A DNA stretch of 64,000 bases from Nostoc sp. HK-01 (GCA_003990705.1 AP018318.1:1739501-1803500); one strand, 5' to 3'; shown: positions 26,355-34,724, numbered from the stretch's first letter. The notes: a model not told the origin generated them from the sequence alone. Numbers and translations are program-made.

Positions 26355-26504
26355 ATGAACGATGATACTGAGCAGCAAAAAAAACTAGCAAAGTTAGCAG
26401 CTAAAATAATAAGCGATCGTCAATTACTAGGAAAGCTGACCGATAAAGTGTATGAACTTATGAAAGAAGACTTACAACAACAAAAAGAACGAATTAAAAA
26501 TTAG
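26355..26504 (+). CDS. Small charged helical protein preceding the tail-tube gene
   Basis: A 49-residue ORF with ATG at 26355: MNDDTEQQKKLAKLAAKIIS leads to KLTDKVYELMKEDLQQQKER. It is strongly charged and predicted fully helical. The V-Y-E-L-x-x-E-D-L pattern resembles small proteins I recall next to tube genes in contractile-tail clusters of cyanobacteria, but I cannot verify this. It ends 13 bases before the gp19-like gene, which has its own Shine-Dalgarno region (tagga), so the two are surely co-transcribed. Confidence 0.65.
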   Translation: MNDDTEQQKKLAKLAAKIISDRQLLGKLTDKVYELMKEDLQQQKERIKN

Positions 26505-26517
26505 ATAGGAGTGACTG

Positions 26518-27021
26518 ATGGCTAATAATAGCCGAGAATTAAACTACGTTACCGCTAATAGATTTTATGTAGAAATAGAAAGTAATATTACCGCATGTTT
26601 TACAGAATGCCAAGGTTTGGGTGTTAATATCAAAACTGAAAAATTTGCTGAAGGTGGTGTTAATAATCAACAAAGAGTATTGTTAAATCCCGCAGATTTT
26701 TCAGATGTTACCCTTAAACGTGGCATTACTGATGACCTAACATTTTGGAATTGGATTAATAAAATTTTAACGGGCGCAGTAGAACGACGTAACGTAAATA
26801 TTTTAGTTTTTAATCAAGCAGGCGAAACCATGCAATGTTGGACTTTAATTGGTGCTGTACCTATCTCATGGAAAGCACCAAGTTTAAGTTCAGACTCTAG
26901 CACAGTCGCTATTGAAGAATTAACTTTAACTTACGAAGGCTTAAAAGTTGATAAAACAAGATCAGGTGGTGCATCAATTCTTTCTGGACGCGATAGCTCA
27001 GGTTCATTTTCTAGTAATTAA
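26518..27021 (+). CDS. T4 gp19-like tail tube protein (contractile injection system type)
   Basis: A 167-residue protein of the phage T4 gp19/conserved tail-tube family, which forms the inner tube of contractile tails and of extracellular or thylakoid-anchored contractile injection systems. Characteristic segments are NYVTANRFYVEIESNI, FTECQGLGVNIKTEKF, the EGGVNNQQR loop, SDVTLKRGITDDLTFWNWIN and EELTLTYEGLKV. Length and order match the family. No sheath, baseplate, spike or AAA gene lies in the window, so here the tube protein is an orphan. The Ser/Gly-rich tail is unstructured. Confidence 0.88.
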   Translation: MANNSRELNYVTANRFYVEIESNITACFTECQGLGVNIKTEKFAEGGVNNQQRVLLNPADFSDVTLKRGITDDLTFWNWINKILTGAVERRNVNILVFNQAGETMQCWTLIGAVPISWKAPSLSSDSSTVAIEELTLTYEGLKVDKTRSGGASILSGRDSSGSFSSN

Positions 27022-27027
27022 TAATAT

Positions 27028-30000
27028 ATGACAGAAAATCTGACAACAGGTTTTGCTTCCCAACCTTCAGAACCAGACTTAAATCTAGGGATAAAGCGAC
27101 CTTTACTAGCTCATAAACCTTGGGGACGACAATTAATTAGTCCCAAATTTTTATCGCCATTAGGAGCAAAATCACTATCTAATTTTGATCCCTCAATCTT
27201 CTTAAATTCAGAGGCTATATATTCTAATATAATAGATAAGCAATTTCAAGATTCCCCTTTTTTTTCTGAATCTACCTCACAAAGATTCAACGATTTAAAT
27301 CTACCAAACGCAAATAAAGTAACAAAACCTACTTCAAATTCAACAATTATTCAGCAGAAATTAGCTCCCAGAAATTTGGCGTTAAAAAGAAATATATTAT
27401 CAAATAAGAATATTGATATAAACTTAGCTCAACCTCATATGAGCTTAGATATTAGTACACCATCAACCACTGACGTAGACTCAACAGTTATCCAAACGCA
27501 ACAACATAGTAGCGATTCTGCTGAAAGTCCAATAATTGAGATTTTAGCAACCACACCCCAACTACCAGAAAACGGATCATCAACTACTAGTGTAAACTCA
27601 GAAATTATCCAAACAAAACTGCAAAATAGAGATTCTGTTTCTCAGCAACCAGTCATAGCAAATACTGTTACAGAATCAACAGTAATTCAAGCAAAACGAG
27701 ATAGTAACTATTCTGCTGCGAGTTCAAAAAATGAGAGTTCATCATCAACAAATCAACCACCGGAAAACCTATCATCAAATACTGGTATAGACTCAACAGT
27801 AATTCAAGTAAAACGAGATAGTCATGATTCTGCTGTGAATTCAAAAAATGAGAGTTCATCATCAACAAATCAACTAGCAGAAAACCCATCATCAACTACT
27901 GGTGTAAACCTAGCAATTATCCAAGCAAAACAAGATAGTCATGATTCTGCTGCGAGTTCAAAAAATGAGAGTTCATTATCAACAAATCAACCAGCAGAAA
28001 ACTCATCATCGCTTAATAGTGTAGATTCAACAGTAATTCAAGCAAAACGAGATAGTAACGATTCTGCTGTGAGTTCAAAAATTGAAAGTTTATCAGCAAC
28101 AAATCAAGCAGTAGAAAACCCATCATCAACTACTGGTGTAGACTCAACAGTTATTCAAGCAAAACTGCAAAATAGCAATTCTATCTCTCATCAACCAGTC
28201 ATAGCAACTACTGTCACAGAATCAACAGTCCTTAAGGCAAAACTAGATAGTAACGATTCTGATACGAGTCCAAAAAATGAGAGTTCATCATCAACAAATC
28301 AACCAGCAGAAAACTTATCATCGGCTAATGGCGTAGATTCAACAGTAATTCAAGCAAAACGAGATAGTAATAATTCTGCTGCGAGTTCAAAAATTGAAAG
28401 TTTATCAGCAACAAATCAAGCAGTAGAAAACCCATCATCAAACCCTGACGTAGACTCAACAGTTATTCAAACGACACGAGATAGTAATAATTCTGCTGCG
28501 AGTTCAAAAATTGAGAGTTTATCAGCAACAAGTCAACCACCGGAAAACCTATCATCAAATACTGGCATAGACTCAACAATTATTCAAGAAAAACTGCAAC
28601 ATAGCAATTCTATCTCTCATCAACCAGTCACAGCAACTACTGTCACAGAATCAAAAGTTATCCAAGCGCAACGAGATAGTAACGATTCTGCTGTGAGTTC
28701 AAAAAATGAGAGTTCATCAAACACACCTAAACTAATAGAAAACCTATCATCAAACCCTGATGTAGACTCAACAGTTATTCAAACGACACGAGATAGTAAT
28801 AATTCTGCTGCGATTTCAAAAATTGAGAGTTTATCAGCAACAAGTCAACCACCGGAAAACCTATCATCAAATACTGGCATAGACTCAACAATTATTCAAG
28901 AAAAACTGCAACATAGCAATTCTATCTCTCATCAACCAGTCACAGCAACTACTGTCACAGAATCAAAAGTTATCCAAGCGCAACGAGATAGTAACGATTC
29001 TGCTGCGATTTCAAAAAATGAGAGTTCATCAAACACACCTAAACTAGTAGAAAACCTATCATCAAACCCTGACGTAGACTCAACAGTTATTCAAACGACA
29101 CGAGATAGTAATAATTCTGCTGCGATTTCAAAAAATGAGAGTTCATCATCAACAAATCAAGCAGTAGAAAACCTATCATCAAATACTGGTATAGACTCAA
29201 CAGTAATTCAAGTAAAACGAGATAGTAACGATTCTGCTGCGAGTTCAAAAAATGAGAGTTCATCATCAATAAATCAACTAGCAGAAAACCCATCATCAAC
29301 TACTGGTGTAACCCTAGAAATTATCCAAGCAAAACGAGATAGTAACGATTCTGCTGCGAGTTCAAAAAATGAGAGTTTATCGGCAACAAATCAAGCAGTA
29401 GAAAACTTATCATCGGCTCATGGTGTAGACTCAACAGTTATTCAAACGACACGAGATGGTAATAATTCTGCTGCGATTTCAAAAAATGAGAGTTTATCGG
29501 CAACAAATCAAGCAGTAGAAAACTTATCATCGGCTCATGGTGTAGACTCAACAGTTATTCAAACGACACGAGATGGTAATAATTCTGCTGCGATTTCAAA
29601 AATTGAGAGTTTATCAGCAACAAATCAATCAGCAGAAAACCCATCATCAACTACTGTTACAGAATCAAAAGTTATCCAAGCGCAACGAGATAGTAACGAT
29701 TCTGCTACAAGTTCAAAAATTGAGAGTTCATCAAACACACCTAAACTAGTAGAAAACCTATCATCAAACCCTGAGGTAGACTCAACAGTTATTCAAACGA
29801 CACGAGATGGTAATAATTCTGCTGCGATTTCAAAAAATGAGAGTTTATCAGCAACAAATCAAGCGGTAGAAAACCTATCATCAAACCCTGAGGTAGACTC
29901 AACAGTTATTCAAACGACACGAGATGGTAATAATTCTGCTGCGAGTTCAAAAAATGAGAGTTTATCGGCAACAAATCAAGCAGTAGAAAACCTATCATCA

Positions 30001-31431
30001 AACCCTGAGGTAGACTCAACAGTTATTCAAACGACACGAGATAGTAATAATTTTGCTGCGAGTTCAAAAAATGAGAGTTTATCGGCAACAAATCAAGCAG
30101 TAGAAAACTCATCATCGGCTAATGGCGTAGATTCAACAGTGATTCAAGCAAAACGAGATAGTAGTGATTCTGCTGCGAGTTCAAAAATTGAGAGTTTATC
30201 AGCAACAAATCAATCAGCAGAAAACCCATCATCAACTACTGGTATAAACTCAACAATTATTCAAGAAAAACTGCAAACTAGAGATTCTGTCTCTCATCAA
30301 CCAGTCATATCAACTACTGTTACAGAATCAAAAGTTATCCAAGCGCAACGAGATAGTAACGATTCTGCTACAAGTTCAAAAATTGAGAATTTATCAAACA
30401 CACCTAAACTAGTAGAAAACCTATCATCAACTACTGGTATAGACTCAACAGTTATTCAAACGACACGAGATAGTAATAATTCTGCTGCGATTTCAAAAAT
30501 TGAGAATTTATCGGCAACAAATCAACCAGCAGAAAACTCATCATCGTCTAATAGTGTAGAATCAACAGTAATTCAAGTAAAACGAGATAGTCATGATTCT
30601 GCTGCAAGTCCAAAAATTGAGAGTTTATCAACAACAAGTCAACCAGCAGAAAACACATCATTAATTACTGATGTAAACTCAGCAATTATCCAAGCGCAAC
30701 GAGAAAATAATAATTCTGTTACAAGTTCAACAAATAATTCTGATGCTAGTCAAAAAAGTGATGGCTTAACAACTACATCACAACTAGTAGTAAAGGTACC
30801 ATCAACCACTTATATAAAATCAACAATTATTCAAACTAAAGAAACAGATAAAAATTCTCAGAGAAAAGCAGAAATTCCTCAATTATCTAAAGCATTAAAA
30901 AATATATCTATTTTTCAACCTCTTTCTCCATCATCGAACTTTATATTAGCTAAAGCTGGCGATGAAACAGACTCACAGAATAGTCCTGATTCTGTGCTTG
31001 TTTCTTCCAATCCTACTTACCACAACCAAAAATCAACAGAACAAGATATACCAAGTTCATGGTCAAATATTTCTGAATTGTTTGGTGAAAATACAGTTGA
31101 TAGTATTAGCCCAACAAGGGTTATACAAATGTTCAGAGATAAAAAACAGCCAAACAATAAATTCAAACATATTAAAACTATAAATCAGGCTGAATTTTCC
31201 AACACTGAAACTTCTAGTCAAGTTATCCAAACACGCTTTAAAAGTTCAGACTCAAGTGATTCAATTGAGGAGAATCGGAATGATTCTCTGACGAATGAAG
31301 ATTCTACTTCAAAAGACGAATTAGAAAATTTGGCCGCGCTGGCGCGAGAAATTTACAAAATGATCAAACAGCGTTTGGATATAGAACGCGAACGCCTGGG
31401 TAATAATTACTCCGGGCGTTTACCTTGGTAA
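27028..31431 (+). CDS. Giant low-complexity repeat protein of the tail-tube operon
   Basis: A 1467-residue protein that starts six bases after the tube gene. The N-terminal ~100 residues are unique (KRPLLAHKPWGRQLISPKF). Residues ~105-1270 consist of about 30 degenerate 39-residue units, each with a V/I-I-Q motif (STVIQTTRDSNNSAA), an SSKNESLSATNQ stretch and AVENLSS. The units are Ser/Asn/Thr-rich, and some copies are identical over 117 bases. The last ~150 residues are unique and end with LAREIYKMIKQRLDIERE and a GRLPW terminus, an ending I associate, from memory only, with proteins of contractile-tail clusters. No signal peptide or membrane helix is seen. It may be a cargo, a fibre or a tube-length/adaptor protein; this is unproven. 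Confidence 0.75.
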   Translation: MTENLTTGFASQPSEPDLNLGIKRPLLAHKPWGRQLISPKFLSPLGAKSLSNFDPSIFLNSEAIYSNIIDKQFQDSPFFSESTSQRFNDLNLPNANKVTKPTSNSTIIQQKLAPRNLALKRNILSNKNIDINLAQPHMSLDISTPSTTDVDSTVIQTQQHSSDSAESPIIEILATTPQLPENGSSTTSVNSEIIQTKLQNRDSVSQQPVIANTVTESTVIQAKRDSNYSAASSKNESSSSTNQPPENLSSNTGIDSTVIQVKRDSHDSAVNSKNESSSSTNQLAENPSSTTGVNLAIIQAKQDSHDSAASSKNESSLSTNQPAENSSSLNSVDSTVIQAKRDSNDSAVSSKIESLSATNQAVENPSSTTGVDSTVIQAKLQNSNSISHQPVIATTVTESTVLKAKLDSNDSDTSPKNESSSSTNQPAENLSSANGVDSTVIQAKRDSNNSAASSKIESLSATNQAVENPSSNPDVDSTVIQTTRDSNNSAASSKIESLSATSQPPENLSSNTGIDSTIIQEKLQHSNSISHQPVTATTVTESKVIQAQRDSNDSAVSSKNESSSNTPKLIENLSSNPDVDSTVIQTTRDSNNSAAISKIESLSATSQPPENLSSNTGIDSTIIQEKLQHSNSISHQPVTATTVTESKVIQAQRDSNDSAAISKNESSSNTPKLVENLSSNPDVDSTVIQTTRDSNNSAAISKNESSSSTNQAVENLSSNTGIDSTVIQVKRDSNDSAASSKNESSSSINQLAENPSSTTGVTLEIIQAKRDSNDSAASSKNESLSATNQAVENLSSAHGVDSTVIQTTRDGNNSAAISKNESLSATNQAVENLSSAHGVDSTVIQTTRDGNNSAAISKIESLSATNQSAENPSSTTVTESKVIQAQRDSNDSATSSKIESSSNTPKLVENLSSNPEVDSTVIQTTRDGNNSAAISKNESLSATNQAVENLSSNPEVDSTVIQTTRDGNNSAASSKNESLSATNQAVENLSSNPEVDSTVIQTTRDSNNFAASSKNESLSATNQAVENSSSANGVDSTVIQAKRDSSDSAASSKIESLSATNQSAENPSSTTGINSTIIQEKLQTRDSVSHQPVISTTVTESKVIQAQRDSNDSATSSKIENLSNTPKLVENLSSTTGIDSTVIQTTRDSNNSAAISKIENLSATNQPAENSSSSNSVESTVIQVKRDSHDSAASPKIESLSTTSQPAENTSLITDVNSAIIQAQRENNNSVTSSTNNSDASQKSDGLTTTSQLVVKVPSTTYIKSTIIQTKETDKNSQRKAEIPQLSKALKNISIFQPLSPSSNFILAKAGDETDSQNSPDSVLVSSNPTYHNQKSTEQDIPSSWSNISELFGENTVDSISPTRVIQMFRDKKQPNNKFKHIKTINQAEFSNTETSSQVIQTRFKSSDSSDSIEENRNDSLTNEDSTSKDELENLAALAREIYKMIKQRLDIERERLGNNYSGRLPW
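27460..30760 (+). repeat. In-gene 117-base tandem repeat array
   Basis: The repeats coding for residues ~145-1245 of the giant protein. The basic unit is 117 bases (39 codons); two consecutive units at 29425 and 29542 look identical. A composite block of 312 bases beginning at 28441 recurs at 28753 with few changes. Variant units with an extra SISHQPVTATTVTES segment are interspersed. Local identity above distant identity indicates recent unequal crossing-over. Confidence 0.85.
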
Positions 31432-31438
31432 ATTTATA

Positions 31439-31528
31439 TCAAGAATTGACTTCTAAATTATAGTGTTGGCAAAGGGTTTTCAGTTTTTCTTTGATGAGCG
31501 ATCGCACCTTCTCTGGTGCTACAATCTC
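31439..31528 (-). pseudogene. Second WYL-regulator 3' end fragment
   Basis: Read on the minus strand, in a different frame just after the stop of the WYL remnant, this encodes EIVAPEKVRSLIKEKLKTLC ending QHYNLEVNS. It is homologous to the end of the WYL remnant itself (EIVSPEPMRDRLKQKIRTLC). Two gene ends of the same family therefore lie head to tail, the second without a body. This is probably the scar of a recombination or deletion between tandem paralogues. Confidence 0.6.
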
Positions 31529-31953
31529 TTGGTTTCGATATCATACAAATCGCATAAAGTACGAATTTTTTGTTTCAGGCGATCGCGCATCGGTTCAGGT
31601 GATACAATTTCACATTCGTCCCAATAGCGTGCAACTTCTCGAATCAGCCACAACTCATTTACAACCCGTCGCACCACTTGACGCACATCTCCAATTATTT
31701 CATCTTCTAAGTCATCTTCTCTAAGCTGATAGGACTTTACCATCCAGCCTCGAAAGTGCAAGTACACTTTTATAGAGTCTAATCCCTCTCGCCATTCACC
31801 ACTAGCAGGTACAATTGAGCGGATTCTATCGAAGATTAAATTGCGATTGTGCCAAAGTTCTGGCAACTCAGGAATCATATCTTCTACATCCTCTGTTTCT
31901 TCACACCAAATCATTAAATAAAAGCGTTTATCAAAAAAGCGCGGTTCTGCATA
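31519..31953 (-). pseudogene. CRISPR-associated WYL-domain regulator, C-terminal remnant
   Basis: The minus-strand frame can be read from about 31953 (VRYAEPRFFDKRFYLMIW) to the stop at 31519. It contains the WYL-type C-terminal half (YLHFRGWMVKSYQL, ELWLIREVARYWDECEIVSPE). This matches a WYL-family regulator found beside cyanobacterial CRISPR loci. All N-terminal DNA-binding sequence is missing: at about 31955-31961 the sequence switches to an unrelated plus-strand gene end. It is therefore a truncated pseudogene marking one edge of the CRISPR region. Confidence 0.65.
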
Positions 31954-31961
31954 ACGTACTG

Positions 31962-32336
31962 TGTACAGTACCTATTGACCGTCTAATCAAAAATAAGAAT
32001 GGAGATAATGATTTTGCAAATACTTATGCACTTGAGTATTGGTATAACAAAGAAACTACACGTAGGGAGTTACGAGATTTAAGTTGGGGTTATGCTTACT
32101 CAAAAGATATTGTAATTGAGATTCATAAAAATGGGGAAGGTGCTGGTATTTTTGATGGAAATAAGGAGTATGAATATAACCCAAATTTAGGTTTTATTGA
32201 ATTGCCTGGTGTATTTATTAAACCCAAAGCAAATAATAAGGAATTGGAACTTGAAGAAAAGTTACTTTATAAGGATAGTAAAAACAAATCAGTAATTATT
32301 AGATATACAAAAGCTTTAAATACAACAGCAGATTAA
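31962..32336 (+). pseudogene. 3' fragment of an unknown gene
   Basis: A plus-strand frame from the breakpoint near 31960 to TAA at 32336, encoding about 124 residues (VPIDRLIKNKNGDNDF to IIRYTKALNTTAD). The frame runs further left to 31815, but there it overlaps the WYL remnant antisense and is not believable, so the gene has lost its 5' end. I do not recognise the family. It probably entered or was cut by the same rearrangement that truncated the WYL gene. Confidence 0.45.
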
Positions 32337-32487
32337 GTCTTAATTATGCTTAATAGTTTCATCTCAATCTAGTTATGCAAATCTCTAATTTATGGTGAAC
32401 TCTTGATCAGCACAAACAGCTACGCTTTATTTTTTACCCTTGTTATTTCTTTAGACATCCATTAGTTTACAGATCCTCACACTCGCC

Positions 32488-33120
32488 GTGAAACACTACC
32501 AACAACAACCAAACGCCTTCCCCAGCGACTACCTCAATAACTTGTGGGGAGAAATTCACGCTTGTCCTTACTTTGCTGTCAACAACCTCAACCGCGATTT
32601 TGTCGGGACTAAAGGATTTTCTGTGGTATTCAGACGATCGCACATCTCCACACTAGAGCAAAAATTCCCCTATTTCAAACTCTACCTCGATTTGGCTCTC
32701 CAGCCTAACTGTAACGCTTTTTACCTCAACCCCTTACTCCTCAAAGAAGGTTCTCGCGTTGACCCCCATATAGACCGTTCTCTGCGTTCTTACTGCAAAA
32801 CCATTGAACCACCTACCTTTGTCAGCGTTCTCTATGTGCGCGTACCAGAAGATATGGAAGGGGGTGAACTGGTACTCAAATCGCACAAACGCCAACTGGG
32901 ACAAATTAAGCCGCAGATGAATACCCTACTCTACTTTCAAGGTGATTTAACCCACTCTGTCAACGCTGTGAAAACCCCTGGAAATCGCTTGAGTTTAGTA
33001 TGCGAACAGTATACTTTAAGCGATGCTGAACTCGTAGAAATACCAGAGTTTACCATCGAATCTAGAGTTGCTCAGTCTACCACAAAGAAAAAAAAGTATG
33101 CCGCACAGCCTAGTTCTTAA
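32488..33120 (+). CDS. 2-oxoglutarate/Fe(II) dioxygenase (prolyl-4-hydroxylase-like)
   Basis: A 210-residue enzyme with GTG start at 32488. The Fe(II) ligands appear as HID in DPHIDRS and the distal His in LTHSVNAV; the 2-oxoglutarate-binding Arg is in GNRLSLVCEQY. Double-stranded beta-helix strands lie around FVSVLYVRVPEDMEGGEL. It would hydroxylate an unknown protein or small molecule using oxygen and 2-oxoglutarate. Its 3' end overlaps the cas6 start by 23 bases in another frame, which implies co-transcription and translational coupling with cas6. It looks intact, unlike its cas neighbours. Confidence 0.8.
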   Translation: MKHYQQQPNAFPSDYLNNLWGEIHACPYFAVNNLNRDFVGTKGFSVVFRRSHISTLEQKFPYFKLYLDLALQPNCNAFYLNPLLLKEGSRVDPHIDRSLRSYCKTIEPPTFVSVLYVRVPEDMEGGELVLKSHKRQLGQIKPQMNTLLYFQGDLTHSVNAVKTPGNRLSLVCEQYTLSDAELVEIPEFTIESRVAQSTTKKKKYAAQPSS

Positions 33121-33286
33121 CCTGCTTCCTCAGTCGCCAATTCCGCAGCAGTATCTTACGGGTAGACATTTACACGCTTTATTTTTAACACTCGTCAGTT
33201 CTGTAGATCGAGAATTAGGCGATCGCTTACATGATTCTACCGCAGACAAAGCCTTCACCCTCTCCCCCCTACAAATTAGTACTACT

Positions 33287-34040
33287 GGCGTTGCTGAATA
33301 AAGGGATGAATTAATTTATATAGGTACAATTTGATACTTCAAATAATGAAGTAATAATTTAATTGAGTGTCTCAGCATTTGTTCTGATTTGGAATAGCAT
33401 AAAGTTTTTCTGTGAAGGCGTGCAAGATAATGACGTAATCGGGTATTTTCATTTTCTACTCGCGTCATATATGTTTTACTCACAATTTGGTCTCCATCTG
33501 GTATAAAACTGGGGTAAACTTTCCAGCCATCGGTCACATAAAAATAGCTTTCCCACTGTTTCACAATTTCCCATAATGGCTCGAATGTTTCCGCACTATG
33601 GTCTCCTAAGACCCAGGCTAAAATACCTTGAGTAAAGTGATTTACTGCTGTCCACAACCAGATTTTGTTTTTTTTGAACCTATGAATGTCTCTAATTCAT
33701 CTAGTTCTCCAACTTCTGGTACAGCATCTTCTTGGGGTACGTCTGGCAGCTTTTCTCCTCTTTGTTTTACCCAAGAGATTATAGTAGTATGATGTACACC
33801 TTTAACACGTTCAATCCCACGAAAACCCATCCCATTAAGATACATTTTTAAACATTCTTGTTTAAGTTCCTCTGAGTATCCTTTTGGCGGATCGTACACA
33901 TCAATAAATTGGCGATCGCAGTTAGTACAGATGTGATTTTGTTTACCTCTCCGTTTTCCATTCTTTCTAATTTCCGTAGACTCACAGTATGGACATTGCA
34001 CAGTAGATTACCTCAATTCATCCCTCTATTATGCAACGCC
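33287..34040 (-). mobile_element. IS1-family insertion sequence (754 bp) with 8-bp target duplication
   Basis: Imperfect terminal inverted repeats of about 26 bp (ggcgttgctgaataaaggga at the left, ggcgttgcataatagaggga at the right end read inward). They are flanked by a direct duplication gtactact at 33279-33286 and 34041-34048. It contains two overlapping frames of an IS1-type transposase. All parts appear intact, so insertion is recent and the element may still move. Confidence 0.88.
33316..34001 (-). CDS. IS1-family transposase made by -1 frameshift (InsA-InsB')
   Basis: The first frame (34001 to 33642) encodes the InsA part with a zinc-finger start (MQCPYCESTEIRKNGKRRGK, CTNCDRQF) and a helix-turn-helix (GVHHTTIISWVKQRGEKL). 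The second frame (down to 33316) carries the DDE catalytic part (WLWTAVNHFTQGILAWVLGD, ENENTRLRHYLARLHRKT). The two overlap at a run of eight A then C on the minus strand (33668-33675), phased as A-AAA-AAA, a classic -1 slippage site. A fused transposase of about 225 residues would result. No stop or frameshift elsewhere is seen. Confidence 0.85.
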
Positions 34041-34048
34041 GTACTACT

Positions 34049-34084
34049 AATTCCCCCCTTTTGAAGGGGGGTAAGGGGGGATCT
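34049..34084. repeat. GC-rich mini-repeat inside cas6
   Basis: A palindromic core (ccccccttttgaagggggg) followed by taaggggggatct. It codes in frame for SPLLKGGKGGS. This G-run repeat is a familiar dispersed element in Nostocales and is seen inside many genes as an LLKGG insert. It abuts the IS1 target site exactly, so the IS may have landed at its edge. Confidence 0.65.
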
Positions 34085-34724
34085 AAACTGCGCTGGGAAC
34101 ATCAACAACCAATCCCCGCCGGAACTCCCTGCTGGTGGCGCATTTCCTTATTAGATGACACCCTATTTAGTCAACTCACGCAATTATGGCTCAATCTTAA
34201 TCCTAATCACCCTTGGCATCTTGGCCCGGCTGACTTGTATATTACCAGCATTCAAGGTACACCCCAATCAACGCAACCTTGGGCAAATGCTTGTACCTAT
34301 ATTCAATTGTATGAGGAAGCCAGTGAAAGCGATCGCTCTTTTAATTTTACCTTCGCCACACCCACCGCCTTTCGCCAAGGGCAATATGATACCACCCTCC
34401 CAACCAGAGAATGCGTTTTCAATTCTCTATGTTCGCGGTGGAATAAATATAGCGGTATAGAATTTTCTCAAATTAAACTTGAATCAATATTTCCCTCTTT
34501 TATTAACATCCACACAGAAATCTTAGCTGACTCTCGCAGCAAATTCATTGGCATTATTGGCGAAGTTAATTATCGAATTCTAGGTGATGCTGAACCTATC
34601 CAAATTAAGAAACTTAACACCTTAGCCAACTTTGCTTTATATACAGGTGTGGGACGTAAAACAACAATGGGTTTAGGCATAGTGCGTCGAATTTGAGAAA
34701 TGAGGCTAGAGGCTAGAGTAATTA

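Larger units (their letters stand above)
33098..34696 (+). pseudogene. cas6: cas6, interrupted by an IS1-family insertion
   Basis: Cas6 cuts pre-crRNA in CRISPR repeats. The 5' part starts at ATG 33098 (MPHSLVLNLLPQSPIPQQYL) and includes the N-terminal RAMP fold (LHALFLTLVSSVDREL). It is interrupted after codon 63 by the IS at 33287-34040. The 3' part (34049-34696) ends with the glycine-rich loop segment TGVGRKTTMGLGIVRRI, typical of Cas6. Removing the IS and one copy of the gtactact duplication joins the two parts in frame. A short GC-rich palindrome coding for SPLLKGGKGGS lies at the junction. As it stands, no functional Cas6 can be made. Confidence 0.85.

Noticed and set aside
27668-29299. 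Leu-rich open frames antisense to the giant repeat gene
   Set aside because: They are complements of the Ser/Asn repeat units, repeat identically with them and have no independent start signals.
27460-30760. 117-base repeats considered as a CRISPR array or satellite
   Set aside because: Units are contiguous, degenerate and keep a continuous 1467-codon frame; there are no unique spacers.
31815-31961. 5' part of the plus-strand frame 31815-32336 as a gene start
   Set aside because: It lies antisense to a recognisable WYL coding remnant; the frame is open by chance up to the breakpoint.
33068-33301. Separate short gene overlapping the oxygenase end
   Set aside because: From ATG 33098 it is the 5' part of the interrupted cas6; the last codons are IS1 sequence.
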